From Klebsiella sp. WP3-W18-ESBL-02 (GTDB lineage Bacteria; Pseudomonadota; Gammaproteobacteria; Enterobacterales; Enterobacteriaceae), in assembly GCF_014168815.1 (NCBI RefSeq), contig NZ_AP021972.1, forward strand, positions 4,030,001-4,094,000: a DNA stretch of 64,000 nucleotides. The letters are read 5' to 3'. Below the pieces are notes generated by a model. The model was not told the origin of the DNA, did not search any database, and saw only the letters and a list, made by a program, of their open reading frames with translations. Each line of letters starts with the position of its first letter. Within the stretch, counting starts at the first letter, position 1. This document shows positions 29,412-37,615 of the stretch, piece after piece. The position numbers were made by a program, and so were the translations under genes.

Positions 29412-30095
29412 TTATGCAGTTTCAAAACTCGTTTTCAAGTCTTTTTCGCAAGTTTTTGCATTTTCGAAGCCAAATTCATCTTTTAACGTGAAGAAGACAG
29501 CAGAATTAAACAACTCAATACACCAGCGCACACGGTCAATACATTGCTTTTCGGTCAGAAACGGCGCGTAGTAATACTGCATCCATCGTGCCATGCCATT
29601 GATGGTTTTCCGCCATGTGTAATAGTCCTTCCCTATCTCATACACGGGATTCCCCGGCTTGAAGGACTTCAGGATGATAGCCTCCATGAATGCAGCTTCC
29701 TCCTGGTCTCCGGCATTGCCGATCAGGTCAGAAAGCGATTTCTTCGGCCAGATGATGGCTTTCGCCTGGTCAAACAACGCATCGCCGGTATAGCCAATTT
29801 TACGCAGACCAGACAATACAGTAGCGATCCGCTCCTGCTGTTCGCCAGTCCAGCCGGTCAATATCATTGACCACATACCGCCGCCACCAGAAAGGTGCTC
29901 TGTTCCGCTGCCCCCATACATGCCGCCCCAGTGGTTCAGCAACGAACGAACCCAACGGCTTTGCGATGGTGTAAGTCGGCGGTATTTCCCCAGGTAAGAT
30001 CTGCGTGGTGCTGCTGCCAGCATCACCCAGGCGTTTTGCGGGTTGGTACGCTCAACAGACGCTTTCTGGTAATTGTTAATGTCGTTGCGTGTCAT
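29412..30095 (-). CDS. DUF1133 protein, probable Q-like late antiterminator
   Basis: 227 residues from the ATG at 30095 (MTRNDINNYQKASVERTNPQ), which overlaps the RusA stop by four bases. The sequence WVRSLLNHWGGMYGGSGTEH fits DUF1133, found at the Q position of lambdoid phages, after rusA and before the lysis genes. It is followed by terminators and the lysis cassette, as expected of an antiterminator. Family is recognised; antitermination is inferred from position. Confidence 0.75.
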   Translation of the reverse strand: MTRNDINNYQKASVERTNPQNAWVMLAAAPRRSYLGKYRRLTPSQSRWVRSLLNHWGGMYGGSGTEHLSGGGGMWSMILTGWTGEQQERIATVLSGLRKIGYTGDALFDQAKAIIWPKKSLSDLIGNAGDQEEAAFMEAIILKSFKPGNPVYEIGKDYYTWRKTINGMARWMQYYYAPFLTEKQCIDRVRWCIELFNSAVFFTLKDEFGFENAKTCEKDLKTSFETA

Positions 30096-30451
30096 TCTGC
30101 ATTCTCCTGGATAATGATCTGGCCTGTCTCTCCCCATCGTTTCGTTACCCTGCCGTCCCATATCCGACAGTCATCATCGAATATCGCATCCAATAACGCT
30201 TTCTCCAGATTGTCCTTATCCGGCTTGGTCTGGTGAGGCTGGCCATCATGCTGCTGACGCTTCTTCTTGCTCCAGCTTTTCGGCATGGGCAAAACGAATG
30301 TTATGTGGTAACCGGATTCCGGGAGGGTTATACCGAGACGGCGCACCTGGGCTTTAAAAAACCAGTAAGCAGAGGTTTCCGGCCTGCTGCGCCAGCGATC
30401 GCTCCTGGTCATACGGGGCTTGCCGATCGGGGTGATATCGTAAATTTTCAT
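30092..30451 (-). CDS. rusA: RusA Holliday junction resolvase
   Basis: 119 residues. Typical RusA features are ITFVLPMPKSWSKKKR and the acidic KPDKDNLEKALLDAIFDDD motif that holds the metal-binding aspartates. It cuts branched DNA made during phage replication and recombination. It overlaps the DUF1364 gene upstream and the Q-like gene downstream. Confidence 0.93.
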   Translation of the reverse strand: MKIYDITPIGKPRMTRSDRWRSRPETSAYWFFKAQVRRLGITLPESGYHITFVLPMPKSWSKKKRQQHDGQPHQTKPDKDNLEKALLDAIFDDDCRIWDGRVTKRWGETGQIIIQENAE

Positions 30452-30744
30452 GCTGGCACCACCAGCCCAAGGCTGGCGATCTGGATAACGGTCAAAACGA
30501 TGGCGCGGTCCATAAGCTGGCGACGTTCGTCGCGCGATAGCTTGCTCCCGTTGTCGATGCTGTCATGGCAGCAAACGCAGATCGCCGCTGTGGCGCAATC
30601 ATCGGCTTTCATACCCATGCCTTTGCCTTCGTTACGGTGCGCAACCTGCGTCCCCCATGAACCGCATAACACGCACTGTTCGATCTGCCCGACAGCGGCG
30701 AGCCATTTTTTGCTGCGGTAGGTTAGCTGATTGGAGTTATTTAG
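30448..30744 (-). CDS. DUF1364 putative nuclease with zinc-binding HNH-like motif
   Basis: 98 residues from an ATG at 30744 that overlaps the ninB stop. It contains C-V-L-C-G-S-W-G-T-Q-V-A-H-R-N and later I-C-V-C-C-H-D-S-I-D, a paired-cysteine plus histidine arrangement typical of HNH-type folds. DUF1364 genes sit in the nin region of many lambdoid phages. Activity is unproven. Confidence 0.78.
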   Translation of the reverse strand, partial: LNNSNQLTYRSKKWLAAVGQIEQCVLCGSWGTQVAHRNEGKGMGMKADDCATAAICVCCHDSIDNGSKLSRDERRQLMDRAIVLTVIQIASLGLVVPA

Positions 30745-31189
30745 CATTACTCTCCCCCCAACGCTTCGCCCACTCGATTTCATTGCGGGATTTTTCGCTG
30801 AAGGTGACGCCCTGCTGGGTGCCGAACCAGTAAATCGTCTCGATGACTTCAACCATCTGGGGAATGGTCATTTTGCTGGTGCGCTGGCCGAACATAACGA
30901 CACCGCCATCAAGGCCGGGAGCCATTCGCTGTTCCTGCTTTTTGGTCTTCGCCACCAGCGCGGTGATGAGGTCTTTCCAGTCGTCGGAATCGTATTTATT
31001 ACCGAACCAGAGAACCTGGTCGGAGAGGTCTTTCAGGAGCGGCCACATCTTGCGGTTTTGAATGGCTGTGCGCGTCGACTCTTTGACGTCGAGAATCAGC
31101 GGGCGCTTGCTGTCGACCGGCAACTGACGGATGTAGTTGATAGCGTTCTGTTTGACGCTTTCGTTAATGAGGTGGAATTGTTGGCTCAC
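30737..31189 (-). CDS. ninB: NinB recombination mediator (lambda Orf family)
   Basis: 150 residues from a GTG at 31189 (MSQQFHLINESVKQNAINYI). The pattern NRKMWPLLKDLSDQVLWFG and SEKSRNEIEWAKRWGE matches NinB. Lambda Orf binds single-stranded DNA and SSB and substitutes for RecFOR functions. The start overlaps the stop of a 32-residue frame. Confidence 0.9.
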   Translation of the reverse strand: MSQQFHLINESVKQNAINYIRQLPVDSKRPLILDVKESTRTAIQNRKMWPLLKDLSDQVLWFGNKYDSDDWKDLITALVAKTKKQEQRMAPGLDGGVVMFGQRTSKMTIPQMVEVIETIYWFGTQQGVTFSEKSRNEIEWAKRWGESNAK

Positions 31190-31284
31190 GCTTCACCCCC
31201 GAAGAGGGTAAGCGACAGATACGACAAATCGCTGACGTCGGATAACGTCAGGCGATTGTGTTTATGCTGGTGGTGCTGCGCCAT
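31186..31284 (-). CDS. Small nin-region peptide, 32 residues
   Basis: ATG at 31284 gives MAQHHQHKHNRLTLSDVSDL and ends FGGEA, the stop overlapping the ninB GTG. Histidine-rich start. Coupling to ninB is the main support. No family recognised. Confidence 0.4.
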   Translation of the reverse strand: MAQHHQHKHNRLTLSDVSDLSYLSLTLFGGEA

Positions 31285-31380
31285 GGTGTTCTCCGTGGCG
31301 CGAATGTCCGGGTGTCAGTTGTTCAGGCTGACAGGGATATTATGGCTGGGCGTGCAGGCAAAAGCAATTTGGCAGCAAAG

Positions 31381-31402
31381 AAAAAAGCCTCCGAAGAGGC
31401 TT
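31381..31402 (-). terminator. Terminator upstream of the nin region
   Basis: On the minus strand AAGCCTCTTCGGAGGCTTTTTT forms a compact hairpin with T run (arms AAGCCTC and GAGGCTT-like). It lies between the 112-residue gene and the nin genes. Confidence 0.8.
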
Positions 31403-31429
31403 GTATGTTATTGATTGCATTGTGACATG

Positions 31430-31768
31430 TCACACCGATAATTTGATTTCATGCCATCCGCGCGTAACCCAGCATTGCGAATCACCGTCGCAAGGACACG
31501 ACTCAACCGGCAGCGCATCGCCACATTTCCCGCAGCGGTTCGCGCTGATTGATTTGATGCGACCACGAACGCGGGCATCGTCCTGGCGGATCAGCATTGC
31601 GACGTATTCACTCATTTCATACGGCGCTCGCCCCGGGCGGCGGGTGGCACAATTGCGCTCCAGCATCTCCAGTTCCTGCGTATCAAGTATGATCTCAAAT
31701 TTACGCCCACCAGCAGCGGCTTGCCGGGCGCGCTGCGCGGCTTTGCGTTCTGCGGCAGATTTAGCCAT
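31430..31768 (-). CDS. Phage hypothetical protein with zinc ribbon, 112 residues
   Basis: The basic N-terminus (MAKSAAERKAAQRARQAAAG) is followed by a helical region resembling ribbon-helix-helix proteins (EIILDTQELEMLERN), and a C-terminal Cys4 cluster (RCGKCGDALPVESCPC). It could bind nucleic acid. The start overlaps the stop of the next gene upstream by one base. Function unknown. Confidence 0.6.
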   Translation of the reverse strand: MAKSAAERKAAQRARQAAAGGRKFEIILDTQELEMLERNCATRRPGRAPYEMSEYVAMLIRQDDARVRGRIKSISANRCGKCGDALPVESCPCDGDSQCWVTRGWHEIKLSV

Positions 31769-32250
31769 CAGTATTCACCCCAGCTATATTCTGATGCAAT
31801 CGGCCCCGGCTGGTTGGCAGCGAGGAATGTATCACTTTCTGGTAGTTTCTCGACCTTACAGCGATATCCCTCGGAAATGATCCCGGCCTCGCGAAGACCA
31901 GAGAGACACATGCGCGCCGTTTCTTCGGCGAGCTGAATCTTGTTAATCTGGTGGGTTTTGCGACGAACAAATGCCTGCAACGCCTCTTCTTTGGTGTAAT
32001 GGTAACGGGAGCGATCAGCGCCTTTTAAGCAGCGTTTAACATGGTGTTTCTGGTTCGCAGGCTGTCCACCGGTCCGGTATTTAACAAGCTGCTCGTTGGT
32101 CATGTACGGCATATCTTCGACGTGCCAGAAGGTCTTCTCTGTCTCGCGGATGATTACGCGCTTCCACAAAGTGACGATCGGGCGGCCTTCGCTGTCGTTC
32201 CCGTCATAGTAGCGATAGCAGTATTTTTTACCTTCGGTGATTCTGTTCAT
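31768..32250 (-). CDS. Phage hypothetical protein, 160 residues
   Basis: Begins MNRITEGKKYCYRYYDGNDS, a small beta start, then a basic helical region (KQKHH-like, RYHYTKEEALQAFVRRKTHQ). No catalytic motif or membrane segment. It overlaps both neighbours by a few bases, so it is translated within the early operon. Function unknown. Confidence 0.55.
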   Translation of the reverse strand: MNRITEGKKYCYRYYDGNDSEGRPIVTLWKRVIIRETEKTFWHVEDMPYMTNEQLVKYRTGGQPANQKHHVKRCLKGADRSRYHYTKEEALQAFVRRKTHQINKIQLAEETARMCLSGLREAGIISEGYRCKVEKLPESDTFLAANQPGPIASEYSWGEY

Positions 32251-32726
32251 GCGGCACCTTCCTGAATATCAAGACCTTTGGATTCATTGCGCTTATGGCG
32301 CTCCCAAAACCACTGGTGAAGTTCCATCAGCTCTTTGTCGAGGGGCGCGTATTCGCGGTCGAAATAGGCCTGAGCGTCTTTCTCGTCCTCGCTGGGTAAT
32401 TCGCCGGGACCAAGCAGGGTGTTAAAAATCCATTCCATCCCGTTCCTGGCATCGCCGGTGGTGCGCCAGTCGATAATCGCCGCTTGCATCACAAGCAGGT
32501 TCTTACCGAACATCCGATCAAGCTCTTTGAAGCGATTGCGAATGTACTCGTTCTCGTCCTTCAGTTCGACGTTCTGCTTCTCTGCGCCAGCCAACACATC
32601 AGCGCGAGCACGCTGCACATCCAGCTGCGTAGCCAGCTCACGAACCAGCGCGGCAGACTCAGCGCAATGCAGCTCTTTCGCTATCGCATGCCCGGCAGCT
32701 ACGAGGTCTTTGGTTTTATTGGTCAT
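32247..32726 (-). CDS. Phage hypothetical protein with coiled coil, 159 residues
   Basis: Starts MTNKTKDLVAAGHAIAKELH; residues 35-75 form a likely coiled coil (LDVQRARADVLAGAEKQNVE then LKDENEYIRNRFKELDRMF). The C-terminal half is acidic and aromatic. It resembles Ead/Ea22-type accessory proteins of lambdoid phages in composition. It overlaps its neighbours on both sides. Function unknown. Confidence 0.55.
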   Translation of the reverse strand: MTNKTKDLVAAGHAIAKELHCAESAALVRELATQLDVQRARADVLAGAEKQNVELKDENEYIRNRFKELDRMFGKNLLVMQAAIIDWRTTGDARNGMEWIFNTLLGPGELPSEDEKDAQAYFDREYAPLDKELMELHQWFWERHKRNESKGLDIQEGAA

Positions 32727-33013
32727 GCCGCGTTCTCCTGATGAATGATTTCCAAATCCAGCTTTTGAGCCAGAGCGTGTTCCGCTTTTGCGCCTGCTGA
32801 GTTCTGCCAGCCGGACAGCAGGAAAATGCCGTCAGCGCAGCGGAGCATCGCGAGACAAATATCCATGTACTCTGGCTGGCTCAAGCCATCTGGAAGTGTC
32901 GCGGGGTTTAACACTACATGGCCCTCCGAAGCCAGGCGCATAGCCTCGAAATGGAACGCAGGGCGGTTATATTTCGGAATGCCGGTCATTGGCCCAGCAA
33001 TGTAGATTTTCAT
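32723..33013 (-). CDS. DUF4406 nucleoside deoxyribosyltransferase-like protein
   Basis: 96 residues. The start MKIYIAGPMTGIPKYNRPAF and the later G-I-F-L-L-S-G-W-Q-N-S-x-G-A-x-A-E-H motif match DUF4406, related to nucleoside 2-deoxyribosyltransferases, with the conserved S-G-A-x-x-E. It could alter nucleotide pools. It overlaps the helicase stop by one base. Confidence 0.75.
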   Translation of the reverse strand: MKIYIAGPMTGIPKYNRPAFHFEAMRLASEGHVVLNPATLPDGLSQPEYMDICLAMLRCADGIFLLSGWQNSAGAKAEHALAQKLDLEIIHQENAA

Positions 33014-34410
33014 CAGAAATCCCTCTTCTTGTTGGGTCTGGCATCATTCGCGCGACGCCTCTGCTCAGCAGCAGCCTGGTCGCAGTCGTAGATCGCACCA
33101 TTGCGCTGGTCGCAATAAACAACGCCGGTCGGGCCGTGACGGTTCAGCCGCAGGAGTAACTCGGTTTCGCTCTGGTTCGCGTTCTCGTCGTATGCGCCTT
33201 CGCGGTAGATGCCGACCCAGTAATCGCAATCCTGCTCAATCTGCCCGGTATCGCGGGAATCGCTCGGCATCGGGCGTTTGTTGGTGCGCTTCTCCAGATC
33301 GCGGTTCAGCTGGGTAAGCAGCACCACGATGCAGTTCAGCTCCTTCGCCAGGTTCTTCAGCCCCTTCGTGATAATCCCGTAGGCCAGGTCGTTACGGTCG
33401 GCCTTGTCTGCGGTCATCAGCGTCAGGTAGTCCACCAGCACCATGCCGACAGCGCCGCGTTCTCGTTTGATGCGACGAGACTCTGCAACGATGTGCGCCA
33501 GCGTGATCCCCGGCGTATCGTCGACATACAAATTCCCGTTCTGAGCAAGACGACCAGCAGCAGCAAAGGCCATAGCAACCTTGGTATCGTCATACCGATC
33601 GCCATAAAACACGTCGGTATTTACGCTGCTGACCTGCCCTACCATGCGTTCCACAATCTGCTTATCCGGCATCTCAAGACTGAACATCAGCGCGGGGAGA
33701 TGCTCAACTTCGGCACAGTTGACGGCCAGCTGACTATACAGCGTGGTTTTACCCATCTTCGGACGTGCGCCAATCACCATCAAAGCGCCTTTAACCAGCC
33801 CTTTCGGTTGCAGCAGGTCATCCAGCGATCCGATCCCCGTGGATAGCCCTCGCGTTGCGTCGGAGTCGCTCCAGCGTGCTTCCACCTCGTCCACCCAGTC
33901 GCCCATCACTTCCGAAAACTCGCGGAGCCCTCGGCGGTTACCGGTTTTCGCGTAGTCAGCGATATCGGTGAACAGAGTCTGAATAGCGTCAAACTTCTGG
34001 CTGGTGGTCATCCCGTTGCGGGAGAACAGCAGTTCAGTAGCGCTGGTCAGCTTGTCTATGCCGTAGCGCTCCATGGCTTTCTCGCGCACCAGCATTGCGT
34101 AGTGAACGATGTTCGCCGCGCTGGGGGTGTTTTTAGATATCTCGGCCATGTAAGCGAAGCCACCAGCCTGCTCGCCAAGCCCTTTCGACTCCAGCGACTC
34201 AATCAGGGTGATCAGGTCGATAGGCTTCTGGTTGGCTACCAGCTCCCGCATCTCGGCGAAAATCACCTGGTGGGGGCGGATGTAGAACGATTCTGGTTTG
34301 AGCATCGACATGGCGGTCTGGCAGCGATCACTACCGCTATCCAGCATCATTCCGCCCAGCACGCTTTGTTCGGCTTCGATGTTCTGCGGGATCATGTTCA
34401 TGTCTGTCAT
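33013..34410 (-). CDS. Phage replicative DNA helicase, DnaB type
   Basis: 465 residues. N-terminal DnaB domain (PQNIEAEQSVLGGMMLDSGS) and a RecA-like C-terminal domain with Walker A G-A-R-P-K-M-G-K-T-T near residue 218 and Walker B-type VGMVLVDYLTLM. It would be loaded at the phage origin by the O-like protein encoded just upstream, whose stop it overlaps. The phage thus brings its own helicase. Confidence 0.93.
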   Translation of the reverse strand: MTDMNMIPQNIEAEQSVLGGMMLDSGSDRCQTAMSMLKPESFYIRPHQVIFAEMRELVANQKPIDLITLIESLESKGLGEQAGGFAYMAEISKNTPSAANIVHYAMLVREKAMERYGIDKLTSATELLFSRNGMTTSQKFDAIQTLFTDIADYAKTGNRRGLREFSEVMGDWVDEVEARWSDSDATRGLSTGIGSLDDLLQPKGLVKGALMVIGARPKMGKTTLYSQLAVNCAEVEHLPALMFSLEMPDKQIVERMVGQVSSVNTDVFYGDRYDDTKVAMAFAAAGRLAQNGNLYVDDTPGITLAHIVAESRRIKRERGAVGMVLVDYLTLMTADKADRNDLAYGIITKGLKNLAKELNCIVVLLTQLNRDLEKRTNKRPMPSDSRDTGQIEQDCDYWVGIYREGAYDENANQSETELLLRLNRHGPTGVVYCDQRNGAIYDCDQAAAEQRRRANDARPNKKRDF

Positions 34411-35297
34411 AGCGCCTTCTCCTTGGTTTTCAGCAGGGTGTCAGAACGCAGCAGATAATCGAAACTGGCGCGCCATCCTCTGTCGTTCTCACCGAAATAA
34501 AACTTTGGTGCTCGTTCAGCGAAAGCGGCGAAGTAATTCTCCACCGCCTCGACGGTTGGCTCTTTCAGTTCGGTCAGCAGGCGTTTGATAGCACGGCGAC
34601 GTTTGTCGTTTAGTGCCTCTGCCTGAGGAAGGCGGTCTCCCAGGGTGGTGTTGTATGCAGACAGCACTGCCTGGTAGTCGATCGGGGTTTTCTTTGAGAC
34701 AGATTTTTCTTCCTGCCCGACACACTCCCCCTCTGGGGGTTGGGGGGTATTGTTTATTGTCTTTTGTATATTGTCTTTTGTGGTTAGCAGATCCTGCTTA
34801 GTTTCAAAAGCAGATTCTGCTAAGGTTTCGACATCACCATTAGCAACTTCCGCTAATATTTCCTTAGCACTTTCAGCTAAAGTTTTATTAGCAACTTCCG
34901 CTAAAGAATCCTTAGCAGGTTTAGCTAATGTTTTGCAGAATCCGTTAATCTTTGTTTTCCACTCGATGATGCTGGTATTCATACCCACATTACGCCCCTC
35001 CTGGACCAAGACTTTTTTGGCAACAAGCTGACTTTTTGCTGTAGAACAATGTGTGTGATGCTTGGCAATCATCTGCTCAAGCTGGTCATTGCTAACCCAG
35101 TCCATCTTCTTGTTGTAACCATACGTCTTGCGCCAAACGGCAAGGACGACACACAGCTCTGTTTCGCTTAGTCCGGATGCCATAACAGCATCGAGAAGCT
35201 CATTAGCAACACGAGTAAAACCATCTTCCAGCTGCGCCACGCGATGCTCCACGACCTCCAGCGGCGGCCTGTAGTCTGCTAACTTAACGACGCCCAT
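34407..35297 (-). CDS. Phage replication initiator, lambda O N-terminal family
   Basis: 296 residues. The N-terminal domain (RVANELLDAVMASGLSETEL, VVLAVWRKTYGYNKK, DWVSNDQLEQM) is the O-type winged-helix origin-binding domain. The middle has peptide repeats of the form L-A-E-V-A-N and L-A-E-S-A-K, which arise because DNA iterons at 34,784-34,928 lie in the gene. The C-terminal part probably contacts the DnaB-type helicase encoded next. Origin inside the initiator gene is the lambda arrangement. Confidence 0.87.
   Translation of the reverse strand: MGVVKLADYRPPLEVVEHRVAQLEDGFTRVANELLDAVMASGLSETELCVVLAVWRKTYGYNKKMDWVSNDQLEQMIAKHHTHCSTAKSQLVAKKVLVQEGRNVGMNTSIIEWKTKINGFCKTLAKPAKDSLAEVANKTLAESAKEILAEVANGDVETLAESAFETKQDLLTTKDNIQKTINNTPQPPEGECVGQEEKSVSKKTPIDYQAVLSAYNTTLGDRLPQAEALNDKRRRAIKRLLTELKEPTVEAVENYFAAFAERAPKFYFGENDRGWRASFDYLLRSDTLLKTKEKAL
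34784..34928. other. Phage replication origin: palindromic iterons inside the O-like gene
   Basis: Four 17-bp sites of the form TTAGC-N7-GCTAA start at 34840, 34864, 34888 and 34912, exactly 24 bp apart. Two more diverged ones lie at 34784 and 34807. This matches the layout of lambda ori. Confidence 0.82.
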
Positions 35298-35448
35298 TTT
35301 TCACTCCCGACGTAGCGAGAGCCAGACGGATCACGCCAACAAGACGTTCGGCGAACGCCCTGTTTTTTGACGCGGCAACCACCAGCCCGTCAGGGGAATC
35401 CTGAAGGCGTCGTTCCTCATTTTCCTGGTACTTTTTGCGCTTTGGCAT
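35284..35448 (-). CDS. Small basic phage protein, 54 residues
   Basis: ATG at 35448 gives MPKRKKYQENEERRLQDSPD and ends TSGVKNGRR. It overlaps the O-like gene start by 14 bases. Strongly charged at both ends with a central hydrophobic helix (AFAERLVGVIRLALATSG). I recall near relatives in the same place in other enterobacterial phages, but no function. Confidence 0.6.
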   Translation of the reverse strand: MPKRKKYQENEERRLQDSPDGLVVAASKNRAFAERLVGVIRLALATSGVKNGRR

Positions 35449-35526
35449 TAGAATTAACCTCGCAATTTACTGACGTTTGTTGCACCTGAGAGCCGCTTGT
35501 GTTCGTGCACAGCGGCTTTCGCCTTT

Positions 35527-35781
35527 TCAGAACAGGCCCGGCTGGGCGTTCCGTTTAACTTTTCGCTTCTCAAAGCGGTCAGCAGGTAACTGCTGCTTCT
35601 CCGCCCACAGCTTTGCGTGCCGTAAAACATCATCAAAAATCTTCCCCTTTCTGCTTGCCCGGCTCATGCGCTTGTACATGTCGATAGCCTGGAACGCCCC
35701 CCCCTGAGTCACTCCCAGAGAGAAACCGAGCTTCAGCAGTTCTTCACGCACATGCTTTTCGATGAATTCGATATGGTTCAT
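35527..35781 (-). CDS. Phage hypothetical protein, 84 residues
   Basis: Begins MNHIEFIEKHVREELLKLGF, helical and basic, ending KRKVKRNAQPGLF. It lies directly after the CII-like gene (three bases) in the early leftward operon. Not assigned to a family. Its place, between a CII-type regulator and the replication genes, is typical of small accessory proteins. Confidence 0.6.
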   Translation of the reverse strand: MNHIEFIEKHVREELLKLGFSLGVTQGGAFQAIDMYKRMSRASRKGKIFDDVLRHAKLWAEKQQLPADRFEKRKVKRNAQPGLF

Positions 35782-35784
35782 GGC

Positions 35785-36105
35785 TTAATCCCACCCCAGC
35801 GGCCCCGGCCTTGCCCGTTCGGCTTTCAGCCCGATATCAGCGAGCGTTTCGACTGAGGCCAGATATTCACGCGATACCAGCACCGCTTCCGGTGGCGCGG
35901 CCTGAATACCCAGGAAGGCCAGCTCTTTCGCCATGGTGCTGAAATGCCCTTCGGCTTTACGCCTGCTGGCTGTCGACTCGCTGATGCCCATATGTTCGGC
36001 GTATGCCTTCTGTCCCACCGATGCAAGACGGTTGAGCAGGACGCTTTCTATCTCAACCGGATTGATAACTGGCGGGTCTAACTTTCGTGCGATTGCGTTC
36101 TCCAT
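35785..36105 (-). CDS. CII-like transcriptional activator
   Basis: 106 residues. The helix-turn-helix region reads GQKAYAEHMGISESTASRRK, preceded by an N-terminal arm (PVEIESVLLNRLAS), as in lambdoid CII proteins. CII activates establishment of lysogeny. It is the second gene of the leftward early operon, after the Cro-like gene, as expected. Confidence 0.75.
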   Translation of the reverse strand: MENAIARKLDPPVINPVEIESVLLNRLASVGQKAYAEHMGISESTASRRKAEGHFSTMAKELAFLGIQAAPPEAVLVSREYLASVETLADIGLKAERARPGPLGWD

Positions 36106-36146
36106 GGGTGATAATCCTCATAAAGTGAGTTACGCCACTGGTTTGA

Positions 36147-36386
36147 CTAAATGGCGTGGTTATTTGGATGTGGAAAAATGGATGGAAGATCAGGCCGAAA
36201 TTCGTATGCCTGAATCTCTCCGTTAACGGCATTAACAAGGTCTGGGACATGAACAGGAGAAATACGCTTCTTCCCGTTCAACCAATCACAGATCGTTGAT
36301 TGGGCCTTTCCACAGCGTTTAGCTAACTCTTTCTGACTACCGACAAGGGCAATCGCTTTTTCTACTGCGGGGTTCTTCATAATCAC
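36147..36386 (-). CDS. Cro-like repressor (YdaS-type helix-turn-helix)
   Basis: 79 residues, or 77 from the second ATG (MKNPAVEKAIALVGSQKELA). The HTH is QKELAKRCGKAQSTICDWLNG. It is divergent from cI and separated from it by three operators, so it is the functional counterpart of Cro. Its own small size and C-terminus without other domain support this. Confidence 0.82.
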   Translation of the reverse strand: MIMKNPAVEKAIALVGSQKELAKRCGKAQSTICDWLNGKKRISPVHVPDLVNAVNGEIQAYEFRPDLPSIFPHPNNHAI

Positions 36387-36415
36387 CTCAGCTATCAGTT
36401 TAAAGCGATTATGTA

Positions 36416-36477
36416 TATCACTTTAGCGATTGTCAATCGCCTATGCGATTCTTTGCCAAACAATCGCCTTGGCGATA
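36416..36477. promoter_or_regulatory. Operator cluster between cI and cro-like genes (three sites)
   Basis: Three 16-bp sites fit AATCGC-N4-GCGATT: 36,416-36,431 (two mismatches), 36,435-36,450 (perfect) and 36,462-36,477 (one mismatch). The same type of site occurs three times at 40,003-40,064. They lie between divergent genes and should bind CI and Cro. Confidence 0.82.
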
Positions 36478-36508
36478 CTATTTAAAGAGGACTTAAAAAG
36501 AGGCTTTT

Positions 36509-37201
36509 ATGGGATTCTCAGAACGCTTAGGGCACGCAATGGACGTCGCTGGATACACGCAGGCTAGGCTGGCGAAAGATGTAGGCATGGCTCAGTCCAG
36601 CGTAAATAAGTTACTTAAAGGTGCGAACGGCTCACGAAAAACAGTAGAGATCGCATCTGTTCTGGGTGTGCGTCCTGAATGGCTTTCAACGGGGCAAGGT
36701 GAGATGTTGGAATCTGGAATTCGCGAAGCAAACACGCTATACCAAATTAAACCAGTTATGAATGAGGTTTACCGCGTGGATGTGCTTGACGTTAAGGCCA
36801 GCGCCGGTCCTGGCTCGCTAGTTACCAGTGATTTTATCGAAACCATAAGAGCAATCGAATACACAACTGAACAGGCTCGCGCACTTTTCGGAAACCGCCC
36901 CGCAGATAATGTAAAAGTTATCACTGTTAACGGCGACAGCATGGATGGAACCATCTCACCAGGAGATCAAATTTTTGTTGATACTGGCGTGACTCATTTT
37001 GATGGTGATGGCGTTTACGTATTTGTGTTCGGAAAAACTCTGCACGTCAAAAGACTTCAGATGCAAAGAGATCGGCTTGCTGTCATCTCAGACAACCCTA
37101 TCTACGAGAAATGGTATGTTGAGTCAGAAGACGAAGATCAGTTCTACGTAATGGCTAAAGTGCTACTAAGACAATCAATAGAGTACAAGCGCTTCGCATA
37201 A
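36509..37201 (+). CDS. cI: Phage CI-type repressor with S24 self-cleavage domain
   Basis: 230 residues. N-terminal HTH (TQARLAKDVGMAQSSVNKLL) and C-terminal S24 peptidase domain with the cleavage region K-A-S-A-G-P-G, catalytic Ser in NGDSMDGTI and Lys in LHVKRLQM. RecA-induced self-cleavage should trigger induction by DNA damage. The frame is intact. It faces away from the Cro-like gene. An IS element lies 67 bp downstream, not inside it. Confidence 0.92.
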   Translation: MGFSERLGHAMDVAGYTQARLAKDVGMAQSSVNKLLKGANGSRKTVEIASVLGVRPEWLSTGQGEMLESGIREANTLYQIKPVMNEVYRVDVLDVKASAGPGSLVTSDFIETIRAIEYTTEQARALFGNRPADNVKVITVNGDSMDGTISPGDQIFVDTGVTHFDGDGVYVFVFGKTLHVKRLQMQRDRLAVISDNPIYEKWYVESEDEDQFYVMAKVLLRQSIEYKRFA

Positions 37202-37225
37202 ACCCGGCTTGCCGGGTTTTTTATT
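37201..37225 (+). terminator. Terminator after cI
   Basis: AAACCCGGCTTGCCGGGTTTT forms a tight hairpin with T run immediately after the cI stop. Confidence 0.85.
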
Positions 37226-37259
37226 GTCCCTGACCTGATTAAAATTCCCCCAACCCCTT

Positions 37260-37267
37260 CGCTAATG
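37260..37267. repeat. IS target duplication, left copy (CGCTAATG)
   Basis: The 8 bp CGCTAATG directly precede GGGTATTC at the left IS end and recur at 39,942-39,949 after the right end. Eight bp is the size made by ISL3-family elements. Confidence 0.9.
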
Positions 37268-37488
37268 GGGTATTCATAAAAGGTTGTTGATAGGGGTCTG
37301 ATGCCATCCTGCTACGAATCATTTTTGATTTCGCGGAAAGGTGTTGCCACCCCCTCCTTTTGGTGTTAGAGTTCGTCTCAGGTGCTGAACACACCTTCGT
37401 AGGCGGAAGCCGCTCCCGACAGTCAAAGCGGCTTTTTCACGTCTGTAGGTTTCTCATTGCCCCGCAGTGCGGGACAATGTCGGCTTAT

Positions 37489-37568
37489 GGCCGGGTAGCG
37501 CGCAGCTATACAAGACCCGAAAGGGGAAATCTGCGGGCGGCCCTACGACCGTGTTCAAGTACCCGGCC
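37489..37568 (+). ncRNA. Structured leader RNA before the BRO gene, C4-antisense-like
   Basis: A perfect outer stem GGCCGGGTA (37,489-37,497) with TACCCGGCC (37,560-37,568) encloses a stem CGCAG/CTGCG (37,501-37,505 and 37,531-37,535) with an inner CCC-GAAA-GGG hairpin. Antirepressor genes of P1/P7 and many prophages are preceded by C4-type RNAs of this general design. The fold is visible; naming it C4 is tentative. Confidence 0.5.
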
Positions 37569-37615
37569 GCCTCTCTGAACAGGAGGCGAAATTGAACGAA
37601 TCGTAGGAGGCCATC

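Noticed and set aside
31422..31436. Palindrome TGTGACATGTCACA as an operator
   Set aside because: It overlaps the end of the 112-residue gene, occurs once in this form, and does not match the operators next to cI.
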